A stretch of 64,000 bases of DNA from Chroococcidiopsis sp. CCMEE 29 (GTDB lineage Bacteria; Cyanobacteriota; Cyanobacteriia; Cyanobacteriales; Chroococcidiopsidaceae): NCBI RefSeq assembly GCF_023558375.1, contig NZ_CP083761.1, positions 4,109,001 to 4,173,000 of the forward strand, written 5' to 3'. The notes under the pieces are model-generated. The model worked only from the letters and a program-made list of their open reading frames with translations. It was not told where the DNA came from and searched no databases. Position 1 is the stretch's first letter; the number at the start of each line of letters is the position of its first letter. Of the stretch, positions 17,585-26,379 are shown in pieces. Made by a program: the position numbers and the translations under genes.

Positions 17585-19093
17585 ATGGTCACGTCTCCTG
17601 CTGGAATCCAAAGTGCCGCCGTACCAGATTCTAATTGGTCTTCAGCACCAGCGGTTACTTCTGAATCAGCGACAAGTTCTGATAATGAGTTGGGTGGGGT
17701 AGCTGAAGGCAGCATGCAGCGCTTAACTCTCCCAGCGACCCCCTTATTTGGAACCGATGGCATTCGCGGACGAGTAGGAGATCTACTAAGTGTACCCTTG
17801 GCGTTGCAAGTAGGTTTTTGGGCGGGTCAAGTGTTGCAGAGGCAGTCTTCTATTCCAGGACCAGTCATTGTGGGGCAGGACTCTAGAAACTCCAGCGATA
17901 TGTTAGCAATCGCTTTGTGTGAGGGTCTAGCTACTGCTGGATTAGAAGTTTGGTATTTAGGATTATGTCCAACACCATGCGTCGCCTATCTCACTAGGTT
18001 TAGTAACGCAGTGGGTGGGGTAATGATCTCTGCAAGTCATAATCCACCAGAAGATAACGGAATTAAAATTTTTGGGTCAGATGGTGCTAAGGTGTCCCAA
18101 ATATTACAGGAGGATATTGAGGCGGGACTGCGTGGTAAATCCACCTTCCCAGTTTGCCAAAGTGCCAGGAGACAGCACTACCTGCGACCAGAGTTAGTAC
18201 GGGATTACACAGAGTCGCTGAAAACACCGCTTATACCTACGACTAATCTTGAGGGAATGCGAATCGTTCTGGATTTAGCTTGGGGAGCGGCAGTCAATTT
18301 AGCACCTAATGTATTCCGGGAAATGGGAGCAGAAGTAATTTGCTTGCATGACAAACCGGATGGCGATCGCATTAATGTTAACTGTGGTTCAACTCACCTC
18401 GCCTCTCTTCAGACTGCCGTTCAGCAGCATTCAGCGAACTTAGGATTTGCCTTTGATGGTGACGCCGATCGCGTTCTCGCTGTCGATGACCAAGGTAGAG
18501 CGGTAGATGGCGATTACATTCTCTACCTTTGGGGTCAGAGTTTGCGTCAGGCACAGCAACTACCTGGGAACTTAATTGTATCTACTGTAATGGCGAACCT
18601 GGGTTTTGAGCGTGCCTGGGAAAAACAAGGTGGTAAGCTGATTCGCACTCCTGTAGGCGACCAGTACGTGCAAGCAGAAATGCTCCGGACTGGGGGAATG
18701 CTGGGTGGTGAACAATCGGGACACATCCTTTGCCGTCACTACGGTGTGACCGGTGATGGTCTATTGACAGCCTTACACTTGGCGGCTTTAGTGCAACGAG
18801 CAGGTGTAAATTTGTCTGAACTGGTGGCTCAAAGCTTCCAAACCTACCCCCAGCTATTGCGGAATGTGCGCGTAGAAGACCGCGATCGCCGTCTAGGTTG
18901 GCAACAGTGTGAAGCTGTGCAACGAGCGATTGCCCAAGCCGAAGCCGCAATGGGCGCTCAAGGACGAATTCTAGTCCGTGCCTCTGGGACTGAACCAGTA
19001 ATTAGAGTGATGGTAGAAGCCGCCTGTGCTGAACTGACTCACCAGTGGACTGAATATTTGGTTTTAGCAGTCCGGCAACACTTGACCCGCTAA
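17585..19093 (+). CDS. glmM: Phosphoglucosamine mutase
   Basis: 502 residues from ATG 17585. GGAG lies about ten bases upstream; ATG at 17576 is possible but too close to that site. GlmM converts glucosamine 6-phosphate to the 1-phosphate for UDP-GlcNAc synthesis. After an extra leader of about 45 polar residues comes [13 protein letters not shown], the catalytic loop [20 protein letters not shown], the metal loop [31 protein letters not shown] and the phosphate loop [15 protein letters not shown]. The leader makes it longer than the usual 445-490 residues. Confidence 0.93.
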   Translation: MVTSPAGIQSAAVPDSNWSSAPAVTSESATSSDNELGGVAEGSMQRLTLPATPLFGTDGIRGRVGDLLSVPLALQVGFWAGQVLQRQSSIPGPVIVGQDSRNSSDMLAIALCEGLATAGLEVWYLGLCPTPCVAYLTRFSNAVGGVMISASHNPPEDNGIKIFGSDGAKVSQILQEDIEAGLRGKSTFPVCQSARRQHYLRPELVRDYTESLKTPLIPTTNLEGMRIVLDLAWGAAVNLAPNVFREMGAEVICLHDKPDGDRINVNCGSTHLASLQTAVQQHSANLGFAFDGDADRVLAVDDQGRAVDGDYILYLWGQSLRQAQQLPGNLIVSTVMANLGFERAWEKQGGKLIRTPVGDQYVQAEMLRTGGMLGGEQSGHILCRHYGVTGDGLLTALHLAALVQRAGVNLSELVAQSFQTYPQLLRNVRVEDRDRRLGWQQCEAVQRAIAQAEAAMGAQGRILVRASGTEPVIRVMVEAACAELTHQWTEYLVLAVRQHLTR

Positions 19094-19226
19094 TTAAAAA
19101 CGCGGAGATGGAGAGACGCCCGACGCGGAGAGTTTTTCTCCATTCCCCGCGTCCCCGTGTCCCCGTGTCCCCGCGTCTTCCTCAACCTTGAATGCTCCGC
19201 GTTCTCTTTAATTCACCCTACCTAGC
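19094..19226. repeat. Low-complexity repeat between glmM and the flavoprotein gene
   Basis: The gap between two convergent genes is filled by CGCGGAGA-type words on one side and tandem CCCCGTGT/CCCCGCGT words on the other (19148-19180). CGCGGAG on the left and CTCCGCG near 19194-19200 can pair, so the segment could fold as a long hairpin and end transcription in both directions. The words look like common cyanobacterial intergenic repeats. Confidence 0.5.
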
Positions 19227-20690
19227 TCAAGAGCGGCGGAAGTTGAAGAAGCCTTCCAGCAAGTTTTGTAATAAAGGGTTGCAGTTGAGGCTAGCTTTAC
19301 GATACTCAGCAGCTATTTGGTCAAAAATTTCTGACAAACTGGGGTAGGCAGGAGCGAGGTCAGAGAGTACGTCTACTTTCAATCGTTGGGCGATTGCCAG
19401 GGAAATCAAATTAATTAACTCTCCAGCTTGTGGACCTACTATCGCAGCTCCCAAAATCTTGCCATTGCGTAAGACAATCAACTTACAGATACCAGTGATT
19501 TCGTCCCGCAGCTGAGCTGCTGCTACTGTCTTAAAGTATTGCCGCAAGACCAAAACACGGTCGCCATATATACGTCTTGCTTGCGCCTCCGTTAAGCCTA
19601 CTCGTGCTAGCTGGGGTTCAGAAAAGATTGTCCAAGGAATGCTCTGATAATCAACTTTGAACACGGGGAAAAATAGAGCATTTTTCAGCGCCAGCCTGGC
19701 TTCATAGTTAGAAAAATTAGTAAATTGGTAGCCACCAATCGCATCACCGCAAGCGTAGATCCGAGGGTTGGTGGTTTGTAGTTTGAGATTTAACCGGAGG
19801 CGATGCCGATAAAATTTAACTCCTACTGCTTCCAAGTTTAAGGCTTCGACATTCGGCTGTTGTCCAGCGCAAAGCAAAATTTCATCAGTTTCTATCGCTT
19901 TGTTTCCAGCCTGAATCCACTTTTTGTCCTGAATGCGCTTGACTTGGGTAACTGCTGTTGCGGTGAGGACGCGCACGCCTTCAGCTTCTAGGGTCGCTTG
20001 CACCAGCTGAGCTATTTCTGGATCTTCTTTAGCTAGAATGTGGGAACGACTCACTATTAAAGCAACGTCTAAGCCAAGTCGGGCTAGAGTTTGAGCTAAT
20101 TGGCATCCATTGGGATCGCCGCCAATAATTACCCAGCGCTTTGGTGGTTCTGGAGAGGTTAACGGTTGCCAAACCTCTGAAGCAGTGAGGTAGCCTGTGG
20201 TTTGCAGTCCTTGAATCGCTGGAATCGCAGGACGGGAACCAGCAGCAACTAGATAAGAGCGTGCCAAGAGTCGGCGACCATTAACAGCAAAGGCAAGGCA
20301 TGGTTGTCGCTCAAATTGACCAGCGCCTTGGATGAAATCTACTCCCAGCGAGGCTAATACAGCAGGTGAGTTCTGATCTTCTAGATTTGCGACTACATCA
20401 CTACTCCACTGCATTGCCTCAGCCCATGGCAAAGAGATTTTGCGGTTTTGGGCAGCATCGGCGTTGGCATTTACATCGAATTGATTGACGCTTGCCAGTT
20501 GCTGGGTTAGCCCCATACGAGAAAGAGTGTGAGGGGTGAGGAGATCCTGCAGCGGCGATCGCGCAGCTACCCCTTGCCTCTGAGCTGGTTCTACAAGGGC
20601 AACCTTGGCTCTTAGTTGGGTTGCGGTAACGGCAGCGTAGCGTCCAGCTGGACTGCCACCAATAATTACAACATCGTAGTCAAACGCCAT
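19227..20690 (-). CDS. FAD-dependent pyridine nucleotide oxidoreductase without redox disulfide
   Basis: 487 residues with the lipoamide dehydrogenase/mercuric reductase domain plan: FAD-binding VVIIGGSPAGRYAAVTATQL, NAD(P)-binding VIIGGDPNGCQLAQTLARLG, the second FAD motif IYACGDAIGGYQ and a C-terminal dimer domain. The CxxxxC motif that should follow the first FAD motif is absent (RQGVAARSPLQDL), and the usual C-terminal His-Glu pair reads PAYPSLSE, without the His. It is therefore not a classical disulfide reductase; the family occurs in cyanobacteria, but I cannot name a substrate. It lies downstream of cobD on the same strand, 18 bp away. Confidence 0.85.
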   Translation of the reverse strand: MAFDYDVVIIGGSPAGRYAAVTATQLRAKVALVEPAQRQGVAARSPLQDLLTPHTLSRMGLTQQLASVNQFDVNANADAAQNRKISLPWAEAMQWSSDVVANLEDQNSPAVLASLGVDFIQGAGQFERQPCLAFAVNGRRLLARSYLVAAGSRPAIPAIQGLQTTGYLTASEVWQPLTSPEPPKRWVIIGGDPNGCQLAQTLARLGLDVALIVSRSHILAKEDPEIAQLVQATLEAEGVRVLTATAVTQVKRIQDKKWIQAGNKAIETDEILLCAGQQPNVEALNLEAVGVKFYRHRLRLNLKLQTTNPRIYACGDAIGGYQFTNFSNYEARLALKNALFFPVFKVDYQSIPWTIFSEPQLARVGLTEAQARRIYGDRVLVLRQYFKTVAAAQLRDEITGICKLIVLRNGKILGAAIVGPQAGELINLISLAIAQRLKVDVLSDLAPAYPSLSEIFDQIAAEYRKASLNCNPLLQNLLEGFFNFRRS

Positions 20691-20708
20691 GATTTTTATT
20701 GTTTGGCG

Positions 20709-21845
20709 CTAGTAAATTGTCTTCAAAGCTTCGACCAAGCGTTCGTTTTCACTGTTTGAGCGCACAGCTATCCGGAAGTAGCGATCGCCCAGTTCGGGAA
20801 AACTTAGGCAATCGCGGATTAAAATCTGATGTTGCTGTAGTAAATGTTGCTGTAGTTCTTGACTCGCTTGTTCTGATTGCACCAGTAAAAAGTTAGCAGC
20901 GCTATTGAATGGTTGGAATCCTGGTAACTGGCTTAAGTCCTGAAATAGCTGCAACCGCGTTGGTGGTAGCCATGCCCAAGTTCGTTGTTGGAATTCTATA
21001 TCCTGAACTACAGCTATAGCTGCCGCTGCTGCCAGAGTATTCACAGGCCAAGGATCGCGCCACTGCTGCCATCGTTGGAGTCGGTCGGGGTGAGCGATCA
21101 CGTATCCCAGTCTTAGCCCTGGTAGGCTGTAGAATTTGGTGAGCGATCGCAAAATCACTAAATTTGGATATTCCTGCACTACTGGGATCAAGCTTTGTTC
21201 CCGATCAGGTGGCAGAAAATCCATAAAGGCTTCATCTAACACAACCAGAGCAAATTGCTCCAAATAGGGTAGAATCGTTTCCCGCGAAAATAACTTACCA
21301 GTAGGATTATGGGGGTTATTGAGCAGTAAACCACATTCAGCCGGAGAGTAGGAATTAGTAGGGGCGGGTTTAACCCAATTATCTATCTGAGCGCCGGTAT
21401 GTTTAGTAAACCCGCCCTTACAGGAGTAGGGAACGGACAAGTCTATTCCCTCTTGCCTATCGCCTAAAAAAAGAGGACTCGACCACACTTTCGCGTCAAA
21501 TGCCTTCAATGCCCGCCAGTAGTCACCAAAGGCAGGAGTGGCTAAGACTGTCGCGGCTAATTTGGCTAAGTCCCAGCCTGCCCAAGTAAGTAACTCTGCC
21601 GAGCCATTACCCGGCAGAATCCATTCAGGAGACAATTGATGCGACTGACTAAGAGCGGCTTTCAATTCCCGATAGTCGGGGTCTGGATAGCAGCTTAGTT
21701 TGCCCAGGTGAGCTTGAATAGCAGCGATCGCGCTCTTGGGAGGTCCCAGCGGGCTGATACTAGCAGAAAAATCTAGAATCGCCTCGGGAGGACAGCCTGC
21801 TAGTGCTGCTGCCCAGGATAAATTCCCCCCGTGTCTAGGTTGCAT
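20709..21845 (-). CDS. cobD: Threonine-phosphate decarboxylase-like aminotransferase (CobD/HisC family)
   Basis: 378 residues from ATG 21845 (MQPRHGGNLSWAAALAGCPP). A longer frame to 22013 would overlap the HU gene and is rejected. This fold-type I PLP enzyme has LDFSASISPLGPP at the start, LPGNGSAELL for phosphate binding, LLLNNPHNPTGKL, VVLDEAFMDFLP, and the PLP-lysine in LRSLTKFYSLPGLRLGYV. The N-terminal HGGN and SASISPLGPP features favour CobD (aminopropanol-phosphate for cobalamin) over HisC. The reading frame holds a 64-bp palindromic element (21358-21421) that adds about 20 extra residues in frame, CKGGFTKHTG being one part. Confidence 0.82.
   Translation of the reverse strand: MQPRHGGNLSWAAALAGCPPEAILDFSASISPLGPPKSAIAAIQAHLGKLSCYPDPDYRELKAALSQSHQLSPEWILPGNGSAELLTWAGWDLAKLAATVLATPAFGDYWRALKAFDAKVWSSPLFLGDRQEGIDLSVPYSCKGGFTKHTGAQIDNWVKPAPTNSYSPAECGLLLNNPHNPTGKLFSRETILPYLEQFALVVLDEAFMDFLPPDREQSLIPVVQEYPNLVILRSLTKFYSLPGLRLGYVIAHPDRLQRWQQWRDPWPVNTLAAAAAIAVVQDIEFQQRTWAWLPPTRLQLFQDLSQLPGFQPFNSAANFLLVQSEQASQELQQHLLQQHQILIRDCLSFPELGDRYFRIAVRSNSENERLVEALKTIY
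21358..21421. repeat. Palindromic element inserted in frame in cobD
   Basis: GTAGGGGCGGGTTTA (21358-21372) and TAAACCCGCCCTTAC (21407-21421) form a 15-bp inverted repeat with one mismatch, separated by 34 bp. On the coding strand it reads through without a stop (VPYSCKGGFTKHTG... VKPAPTN). The peptide lies between conserved blocks of the aminotransferase fold and has no counterpart in the family as I know it. The GGGGCGGGTTTA arm is of a type I recall from dispersed cyanobacterial repeats. Confidence 0.75.
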
Positions 21846-21867
21846 CAATCGGTTCACCTGAGAAAAA

Positions 21868-22152
21868 CTACTCGTCTCCGGGCGACACTTTTTCCCTAAA
21901 CAGCTTACCAGCAGAGAAGGCTGGAACCTTGGTTGCCGGAATTTCCATTTTATCGCCAGTTTTAGGATTGCGACCTTCACGAGCTTTGCGCTCCCTTGAC
22001 TCAAAAGAGCCAAAGCCCACTAATGTCACTTTATCGCCGGAAGAGACGGCTTCGACGATGGTTTCCAACGCTGCTGTTAGAACAGCATCAGCTTGTTTTT
22101 TCGTTACGCTGGCTTTTTCAGCTACAGCATCAACTAGTTCACCTTTGTTCAT
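21868..22152 (-). CDS. hup: HU family nucleoid DNA-binding protein
   Basis: 94 residues, as usual for HU. MNKGELVDAVAEKASVTKKQ starts the helical dimer domain, GFGSFESRERKAREGRNPKT is the beta arm signature that wraps DNA, and IPATKVPAFSAGKLFRE closes the fold. It is a nucleoid-compacting protein. It lies 22 bp upstream of the cobD start on the same strand, so the genes may be cotranscribed, although HU genes are normally expressed far more strongly. Confidence 0.95.
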   Translation of the reverse strand: MNKGELVDAVAEKASVTKKQADAVLTAALETIVEAVSSGDKVTLVGFGSFESRERKAREGRNPKTGDKMEIPATKVPAFSAGKLFREKVSPGDE

Positions 22153-22462
22153 GTTAATTTCCTCGAGATTTATGAAACATCTTGAATAGAGGTCTGAAAT
22201 CTCTCTAAAACAGAGATTCAGGCAGAGTCTAAGGGAGTTTTTAACTCAAAATGGCTAAAACTACCATAGGCTCGATATTTCAATGACTCATTCTAAGGTG
22301 TGCTAGCCCAATCTGTATCGATAGAACCTTTAAGATATATGGATTTCAGGATTTTTTAGGTAATTGTACTGGGTAAATAGGGTGCGATCGCAGTTTTGGG
22401 ACTAGATAGCAGACAAATCGTATCGTTATAAAGTACCTGTCAAGCTCGAAAATTGCATAGTA

Positions 22463-22590
22463 ATATCAAATCCGGTTGATTGCCCATGATTTGGCAGCCC
22501 TCACCCCGCCTCCGGCACCCCTCTCCCAAGCTTGGGAGAGGGGCAGGGGGTGAGGGCGAAATCTTACAGTCATTTAAGCGGATTTGATAT
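22463..22590. repeat. Repeat element C with 12-bp perfect terminal inverted repeats
   Basis: ATATCAAATCCG (22463-22474) and CGGATTTGATAT (22579-22590) are perfect 12-bp inverted repeats. Inside is a second hairpin-forming block (about 22499-22558): a CCCTCACCCC arm, a CCTCTCCCAAGCTTGGGAGAGG palindrome centre and a GGGGGTGAGGG arm. The ends resemble those of elements A (4419) and B (25411), but the interior differs. No coding capacity, so MITE-like or REP-like. Confidence 0.65.
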
Positions 22591-22621
22591 AAAAACCTCT
22601 GTTCTAGTAGGGAACAGAGGT
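22591..22621 (-). terminator. Rho-independent terminator of pilQ
   Basis: On the minus strand, ACCTCTGTTC and GAACAGAGGT form a perfect 10-bp stem, followed by TTTTTAT. It lies 45 bp downstream of the pilQ stop, so it should end the pilQ transcript. Confidence 0.8.
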
Positions 22622-22665
22622 CAACCGGAGAGCTAGTTCAAGCAGCGATTCCAATGTAGGAGTCT

Positions 22666-25065
22666 CTATCGATTATTGCTAGGAGTTTGTAAACCCCGAC
22701 TCCGCTCCAGCAGTTGACGCGCATCTGGACTGAGCGTGTAGTTATTACCCAAAGAGGAAGAGCGCTCTGAATCATCCATAATTTGAGGCGTTAGCAACAC
22801 AATCACCTCATTTCGTTGATTTGTCTTGTTTGTGCTTCTAAACAGGGCACCTAGTATAGGAATATCGCCCAAAATCGGAACCTTAGTTACCGTGGTTCGG
22901 TCTGAATCCTGAATAATGCCTGACAGAATCAACGTTTGACCATCGCGTAGGCGAATTAGCCCAGACGTAAGGCTTCTTTCAGATAGCAAAGCAATTTGCT
23001 CACCAGTGGAAGTAGTTGCTGAACCAGAAATAGCAGAGACAGTGGGTGCTACAGATAAGGAAACAAAACCATTATCATCAATTCGCTCAACTCGAAGCAA
23101 AAGGGTTAAACCTGCATCTTTAGTAACTGGTCGCTGAATGGGAATTGGATTCCCCCCTTGATTAGCAGCAACGTACTGAATTTCAGTACCTGCGAACACT
23201 TCTGCCGTTAAGTTGACTTGAGCGGTCTGCCCTTCTTGTACGGTTAGAGTAGGGTCGGTCAAAATCTTGGCATTACCACTGGTAACTTGAGCTTGTAAGC
23301 GAGATAAAAAGCGACTGGGAAACTGAAATAGAGTTGGCAACCCAAATGTAATGGGACCAGTCTCAGGTATATTTGTTACCCCAGGCTGGAGAGGATTTCT
23401 ATTAGTACCAAAAGGGGGACGCGGATATGTTCCAAATCCAGGCTGAACACTGCCGTTCTGGAGTGGTGGATTAACAAATTGTTGAGGAGTACCAGTACCA
23501 AAGGGAGCATTCGGCTGAGCATCGAGGAAAGGTGCTCCACCAAACGGGCTTTGGATCGCAGGTGGACTCAACTGATTCCCACGCACAACCGCACTCCCTG
23601 GCGGATTCACTCTGCCAAAATTGAGAGTGGCGGCTCCTCCATCACTTGAGAAGAAACTGTCACCAATTCCAAACGAGAAGCTGGTATTAAAGTCCTCGGT
23701 TGCCAACAGGTTAACATCCACAATCTTGACATTGACGGCAACTTGACGACGACGGGAATCGAGTTGAACTAGTTGAGTCGTGGCAATATCAATTTGCTTA
23801 GGACTACCAATCAACGTTAGAGAATTGGTGCGCTCGTCTCCTACTACCTGTAAACCTCGTAGTAGGGGTATAGAATCTTGCAAATCAATGCGCTGAGTTT
23901 CAATTCTCGTTTCTGTACTGGTCTGAGTTTGTGTAGCTGGAGCTGCGGCACCTCCTACAGGCACAGCCTGAACACTAGTAACGGTTCGTTCCCGGCTGAC
24001 GGCACTTTCTGCACCCAAAGCGACCAAAAAGTTCAGAGCAGATGCCACTGTTATCTGATTCAATCGCAGGCTACGCACTGTTAAATTACGAGCTTCATTC
24101 GGTAGTCTAGTACCGACGAAAATAGTGCGTCCTTCCCGGTTGGCTTGTAAACCACTAATACGGAGGACATAGTTGAATACATCCTGAACTGACTCATCTT
24201 GGATATCCAGCGAAATCCTCGGTCCCTCATCCGCTGCTGCACCAGGCTGAGTTGGTTGAGCTTGCTGTTGCTGAGCACCTGGTGGCGTGGCTGTTGTAAA
24301 AGCAACGTTAAGATTGGCGGCACGGGCAAGCAGGGATAGAACTTCTCGTACCGGGGCATCTCGCAATACCAGTCGCGGTACCCGTTCGGTTGTACCCAGA
24401 TCGATCAGCATGGGTGAGGAATCGGCATTCGAGACGGCAATATCTCCCACTGGTGGAGCGACTGCTCTGGGCAAGAAAGGCGGAGCCTGATTCTCCGCTT
24501 GAGCCATCCCAGATGGTGGTGGCGCTCCCCCATCAATTGTCACTTTTGGATTAGGGACAAGAACATTTGGTTTTTGAGTAGGTGTTTGTCCAGGTTGAGG
24601 CGAGGCAGCACCTACTGCTGGGGTTTTAGCGGGTGCGGATGCAGCAGACGGTGTTCCTGATGCTGGGCTAATACTGAGGGTAATTCCTCGGGCATTTCGC
24701 TGAGCAATTTGACTGCTGGGGGCACTGGTAGTGCCAGTGATAACCATCCGCACGCTATTCGGGTCGAGTTGGGTGATTACAACCGAGTCAATGCCAGGAG
24801 CTGGTTTTTCTTGGCGAAAATTGTTCCCTTGTGGTAAGCGCAGCTGAGCATTGATGATATCTGCAACTAGGGTATTAGCCCGCTTGCTGGTAAAAACTTG
24901 GGGGCGAGCACCCGGAGCAGTTTCCAGAACCACATTAAAACCGCTATTTGTTGGGTTTAGTCGTACCGCTGTCACTCTTGCAGCTTGTGCCCACACTGGT
25001 TGAGCTGCAACTAAAACGACTGCCGCCCCGGCAACTAGTAAACCACTACCTTGAAGCTGTTTCAC
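22666..25065 (-). CDS. pilQ: Type IV pilus outer-membrane secretin PilQ
   Basis: 799 residues. A signal peptide (GLLVAGAAVVLVAAQPVWAQ) is followed by an AMIN domain (about 30-115) that should bind peptidoglycan, a Pro/Ala/Gln-rich linker, an STN/N0-type domain (VLRDAPVREVLSLLARAANL), N1-like modules, and the C-terminal secretin pore (about 560-780) with ILTDPTLTVQEGQTAQVNL, GLTLLLRVERIDDNGFVSL and TVTKVPILGDIPILGALFR. It forms the outer-membrane gate of the pilus used for twitching, phototaxis and DNA uptake. It follows pilM-pilN-pilO but after a 558-bp gap with its own probable promoter region. Confidence 0.95.
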   Translation of the reverse strand: MKQLQGSGLLVAGAAVVLVAAQPVWAQAARVTAVRLNPTNSGFNVVLETAPGARPQVFTSKRANTLVADIINAQLRLPQGNNFRQEKPAPGIDSVVITQLDPNSVRMVITGTTSAPSSQIAQRNARGITLSISPASGTPSAASAPAKTPAVGAASPQPGQTPTQKPNVLVPNPKVTIDGGAPPPSGMAQAENQAPPFLPRAVAPPVGDIAVSNADSSPMLIDLGTTERVPRLVLRDAPVREVLSLLARAANLNVAFTTATPPGAQQQQAQPTQPGAAADEGPRISLDIQDESVQDVFNYVLRISGLQANREGRTIFVGTRLPNEARNLTVRSLRLNQITVASALNFLVALGAESAVSRERTVTSVQAVPVGGAAAPATQTQTSTETRIETQRIDLQDSIPLLRGLQVVGDERTNSLTLIGSPKQIDIATTQLVQLDSRRRQVAVNVKIVDVNLLATEDFNTSFSFGIGDSFFSSDGGAATLNFGRVNPPGSAVVRGNQLSPPAIQSPFGGAPFLDAQPNAPFGTGTPQQFVNPPLQNGSVQPGFGTYPRPPFGTNRNPLQPGVTNIPETGPITFGLPTLFQFPSRFLSRLQAQVTSGNAKILTDPTLTVQEGQTAQVNLTAEVFAGTEIQYVAANQGGNPIPIQRPVTKDAGLTLLLRVERIDDNGFVSLSVAPTVSAISGSATTSTGEQIALLSERSLTSGLIRLRDGQTLILSGIIQDSDRTTVTKVPILGDIPILGALFRSTNKTNQRNEVIVLLTPQIMDDSERSSSLGNNYTLSPDARQLLERSRGLQTPSNNR

Positions 25066-25623
25066 CGTTCTCTCTTTATGTTTAGAAAGTTTGCAGACAG
25101 TTTTATATCTTGCATAAATTACGCATTAAACTCAAATTCTGAGGTCATAATATGCAAGTTTGATAGAAAGTAATGAATTGCTTTTCAAGCATAAGCTTCA
25201 AGGTAATTTCACACAACTGAACTATAAAAGAAACTTAGCTTTATCTCTGCTATTTGTCCAAGGGAATTTTCACTGAGGACTTAGCTTGCCTTCGTATTTC
25301 ATCTATCCTTAATTCAGTGAATATACGGTAGCCTAGCTAACTCCTTCATACATGGTCATTCCACAATATGAGCTAACTTAATCAGCCAGAATTATATCTG
25401 GAAATAGCATGTAATACCAAATCCGGGTTAGTCGCCCCCTTTTCCAGTAGTCCGCGACGGCGGACTTTGTTCGTGTAGCTGCGACTTCTAGTCGTCAGGG
25501 TTAAGAGGCTATAAAAGTGGATTTAGTATAATACCATTTAGGTTTAGACTCGCTACGTTTCCATTGCCTAAACGACCAACTGGCAAGGCTTCTACAATCC
25601 AAAATCCAAAATTGTATAAAGTA
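25066..25623. promoter_or_regulatory. pilQ upstream region, resembling the pilM upstream region
   Basis: Blocks of this region recur in order upstream of pilM (28330-28610): ATGAATTGCTTTT, TTTTCACTGAGGAC against TTTTACTGAGAGGT, and GTGAATATACGG (25317-25328 here, 28513-28524 there). The exact 12-mer lies 252 bp from the pilQ start and 208 bp from the pilM start. The right half also contains repeat element B. This suggests a separate pilQ promoter, matching that of pilM. Confidence 0.5.
25411..25535. repeat. Dispersed repeat element B
   Basis: About 125 bp between pilO and pilQ. The left end TAATACCAAATCC pairs with the right end GGATTTAGTATAATACC. The core (25440-25502) is almost the same as element A at 4450-4512, including GTCCGCGACGGCGGAC. 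Non-coding. Confidence 0.65.
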
Positions 25624-26379
25624 TTACTTTGGCTGCTGGTTAGCAACGGCTTGGGCTGCTTTCGCTGCTTCTTCTGGGGAAACTGGAATTAAGGCTTGTA
25701 ATTGAAAAGATGTCGTGATAGTTGCTGGACCTCTCACCGGGCGGTTTTCTGGGCTAGAAGAAGTTTGTGCTAACAGTGATTGATAGTCTCTAACAATCAA
25801 CAAGGGTTGCAAACGCTCAATATTGCGTAGGATTGATTGCGTCTGCTCAAACGTTCCGTCAAATTCAACATTCACTACTTGGCGTTTGAGCTTGCCGTTA
25901 ACTTCAGCTCCTAGTGAACCATCTGCAATCACCTCAGCTGACCCAGTTGCTGGCACAAAGCGCTTAAGTTTGGCGCTGGCTCCCCCTAGATTGGCATTAC
26001 TAGAATCTACCAGCCGATTGAGATCTAGCAGTAACGTATCCAAGGTCTTTTCATTGGCAAATAATGCCAAAAGGTCTACTCTTTGCTGTTTTGCTTGTGC
26101 TAATTCAGTTTGTACCTCGTCTATTTGCCTTAAGGTAGCTTGCTTCTGTTGAACTAGCGCCTGCTTTTCATTCTGGGTTGCTGTCAACTCCTGATTCCTC
26201 TGCCAAGTTGGCATGATCAGATTGAGGATCAGATAGCCACTTCCCGCCAATCCTAAAACAGCAATGAGGACACCACTAACTGCTGGCGTTAGCGTCACAC
26301 CAAATGCCGTGGGATATGTCGGCGCTACTTCACCCTCTTTCCCATCTTCAAACGAAATAAAATCTTCATTGAACGTCAT
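25624..26379 (-). CDS. pilO: Type IV pilus assembly protein PilO
   Basis: 251 residues. A short cytoplasmic leader, one membrane segment (VSGVLIAVLGLAGSGYLILN, about 34-53), a coiled coil (KQALVQQKQATLRQIDEVQT) and a periplasmic ferredoxin-like domain ending before a Pro/Ala/Gln tail. PilO pairs with PilN in the inner-membrane alignment complex that links the PilM ring to PilQ. Its start overlaps the pilN stop by 4 bp, indicating translational coupling. Confidence 0.9.
   Translation of the reverse strand: MTFNEDFISFEDGKEGEVAPTYPTAFGVTLTPAVSGVLIAVLGLAGSGYLILNLIMPTWQRNQELTATQNEKQALVQQKQATLRQIDEVQTELAQAKQQRVDLLALFANEKTLDTLLLDLNRLVDSSNANLGGASAKLKRFVPATGSAEVIADGSLGAEVNGKLKRQVVNVEFDGTFEQTQSILRNIERLQPLLIVRDYQSLLAQTSSSPENRPVRGPATITTSFQLQALIPVSPEEAAKAAQAVANQQPK

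Noticed and set aside
21846-22013. N-terminal extension of cobD
   Set aside because: It would run through the HU gene on the same strand in another frame; MQPRHGGN at 21845 is a proper start.
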